22,075 nucleotides of DNA from Lingula anatina. Its lineage: Eukaryota > Brachiopoda > Lingulata > Lingulida > Lingulidae. The notes below the pieces were generated by a model. The model was not told the origin of the DNA. It made no database searches and was given only the letters and a program-made list of their open reading frames with translations. The position numbers were made by a program, and so were the translations under genes. Position 1 is the first letter of the stretch. Each line of letters begins with the position of its first letter. Location of the stretch: assembly GCF_001039355.2 (NCBI RefSeq), contig NW_019773940.1, positions 1-22,075 of the forward strand. Direction: 5' to 3'. Below are positions 21,165 to 22,075 of the stretch, piece by piece.

Positions 21165-22075
21165 TGATGGACACTGGATATCCAGTTTCACTTTCATTTT
21201 AATGCCATGAATAAATGTAAATGGTAGTTTCACTAAAGATGCATACTAATTGATATTAAAGAAGGTTTCAATTTAATGTTTTCACAGTATACCATAGAGT
21301 GTAGTTTTCTAAAAAAAGTTGTGGCCAAAAGAAGTATTAAAAAATTACTGTTTGCTCGCCTTTTGTCTCTTAAATTATTTATGTATTTTCATTGTGGTTT
21401 CATTTCTCAGTAAGAAATAACTTAAAATGACAAAGTACAAATTGGATCAATATAAATATGGTGCTAGGTTGTCACATACACTATGGTCTTGCACCGCATC
21501 AAAGAAAAAAGACAACGAAAAGCTCATTTTCTAGTTAGCAAGTTATGGGAAATGTATGTACAGCATTACAAGGTATCTGTGTGTGTCTTTTAGCTTATAA
21601 TAATGGCAGAAGGGAAAAAGTCCCACTAAACTTTAGAAAACACTGTTGGGATGATACAATCCTGCTATATTATTTCATGTTTTTATTTATTCATTTATTA
21701 TTATTATTTTTTTTTTTGATAATCTTTTTTCTGATAATATTATTTATTCTTGTAATATTGTGCTATAACTTTCATTAAAAAAATTATTGTTGTTTAGATT
21801 TTCATGCAAAGGGTTTGAGAAAAACCATGAATTTTTGAGATTTGAATCCAAGTGGGAAAAGAAAAGATTATTCAGTTTTTTCAACTTTTAAGGCTTATAT
21901 TTATAAGCTAAATTGTGTTATTTATAGAAAGTTTTGATTTTTTATATTTATTTATTTAAGAAATGTTTACCTATTAAAAGTTGTATATTATATTATATTA
22001 TTTCAGTGGAAAACATGACTGATTGGACTTTTTAATACTCAATTAGTAAATTCAATACGAGGTTGGTTAAAAAAC
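21165..22075. other. Right edge of unit B and unique flank
   Basis: Homology to unit A continues to about 21810 (ATTTTCATGCAAA), then ends. From 21811 to the window end the sequence is AT-rich with TTTATTTATT runs and no recognisable gene. Confidence 0.55.

Overview
This is an AT-rich, intron-bearing animal nuclear locus. GT/AG introns, (CA)n and (TA)n microsatellites, Tc1/mariner, hAT-like and LINE remnants, and short-chain-collagen genes together point to a marine invertebrate. A mollusc or another lophotrochozoan or basal deuterostome is likely, but the phylum cannot be fixed from the sequence alone. No rRNA, tRNA gene, CRISPR or prokaryotic feature was seen.

The core of the window is a tandem segmental duplication. 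Unit A (about 5647-11420) and unit B (about 14845-21810) each carry an eight-exon minus-strand gene for a secreted coiled-coil/collagen protein with a short-chain collagen C4-like C-terminal domain. Each unit also carries the same TATA plus initiator core promoter, about 2 kb of upstream DNA, and the last exon of a plus-strand gene lying head to head with it. Gene A is open throughout (414 codons plus stop, correct phases at all seven introns). Gene B has the same exons and phases but an in-frame TAG at codon 108, so as sequenced it encodes only the signal peptide and coiled coil. Unit B also lacks a 118-nt membrane-segment exon of the plus-strand gene that unit A keeps.

Since duplication the units have been altered by copy-specific insertions: a 0.23-kb repeat in intron 3 of A, a 166-bp hAT-type MITE in intron 1 of B, and a truncated LINE reverse transcriptase in intron 6 of B. 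The spacer between units (11420-14844) holds a complete but dead Tc1/mariner element with TA target duplications and a 169-bp MITE.

Left of unit A, 3073-5593 is bounded by a 14-bp inverted repeat flanked by TA. Inside are a CpG-rich block, a short ORF with a good start context, a cluster of RFX X-box-like palindromes, and a 644-bp direct duplication whose two copies meet at a single N (probably an assembly artefact). The first 3 kb is mostly non-coding, with one possible 69-codon minus-strand ORF.
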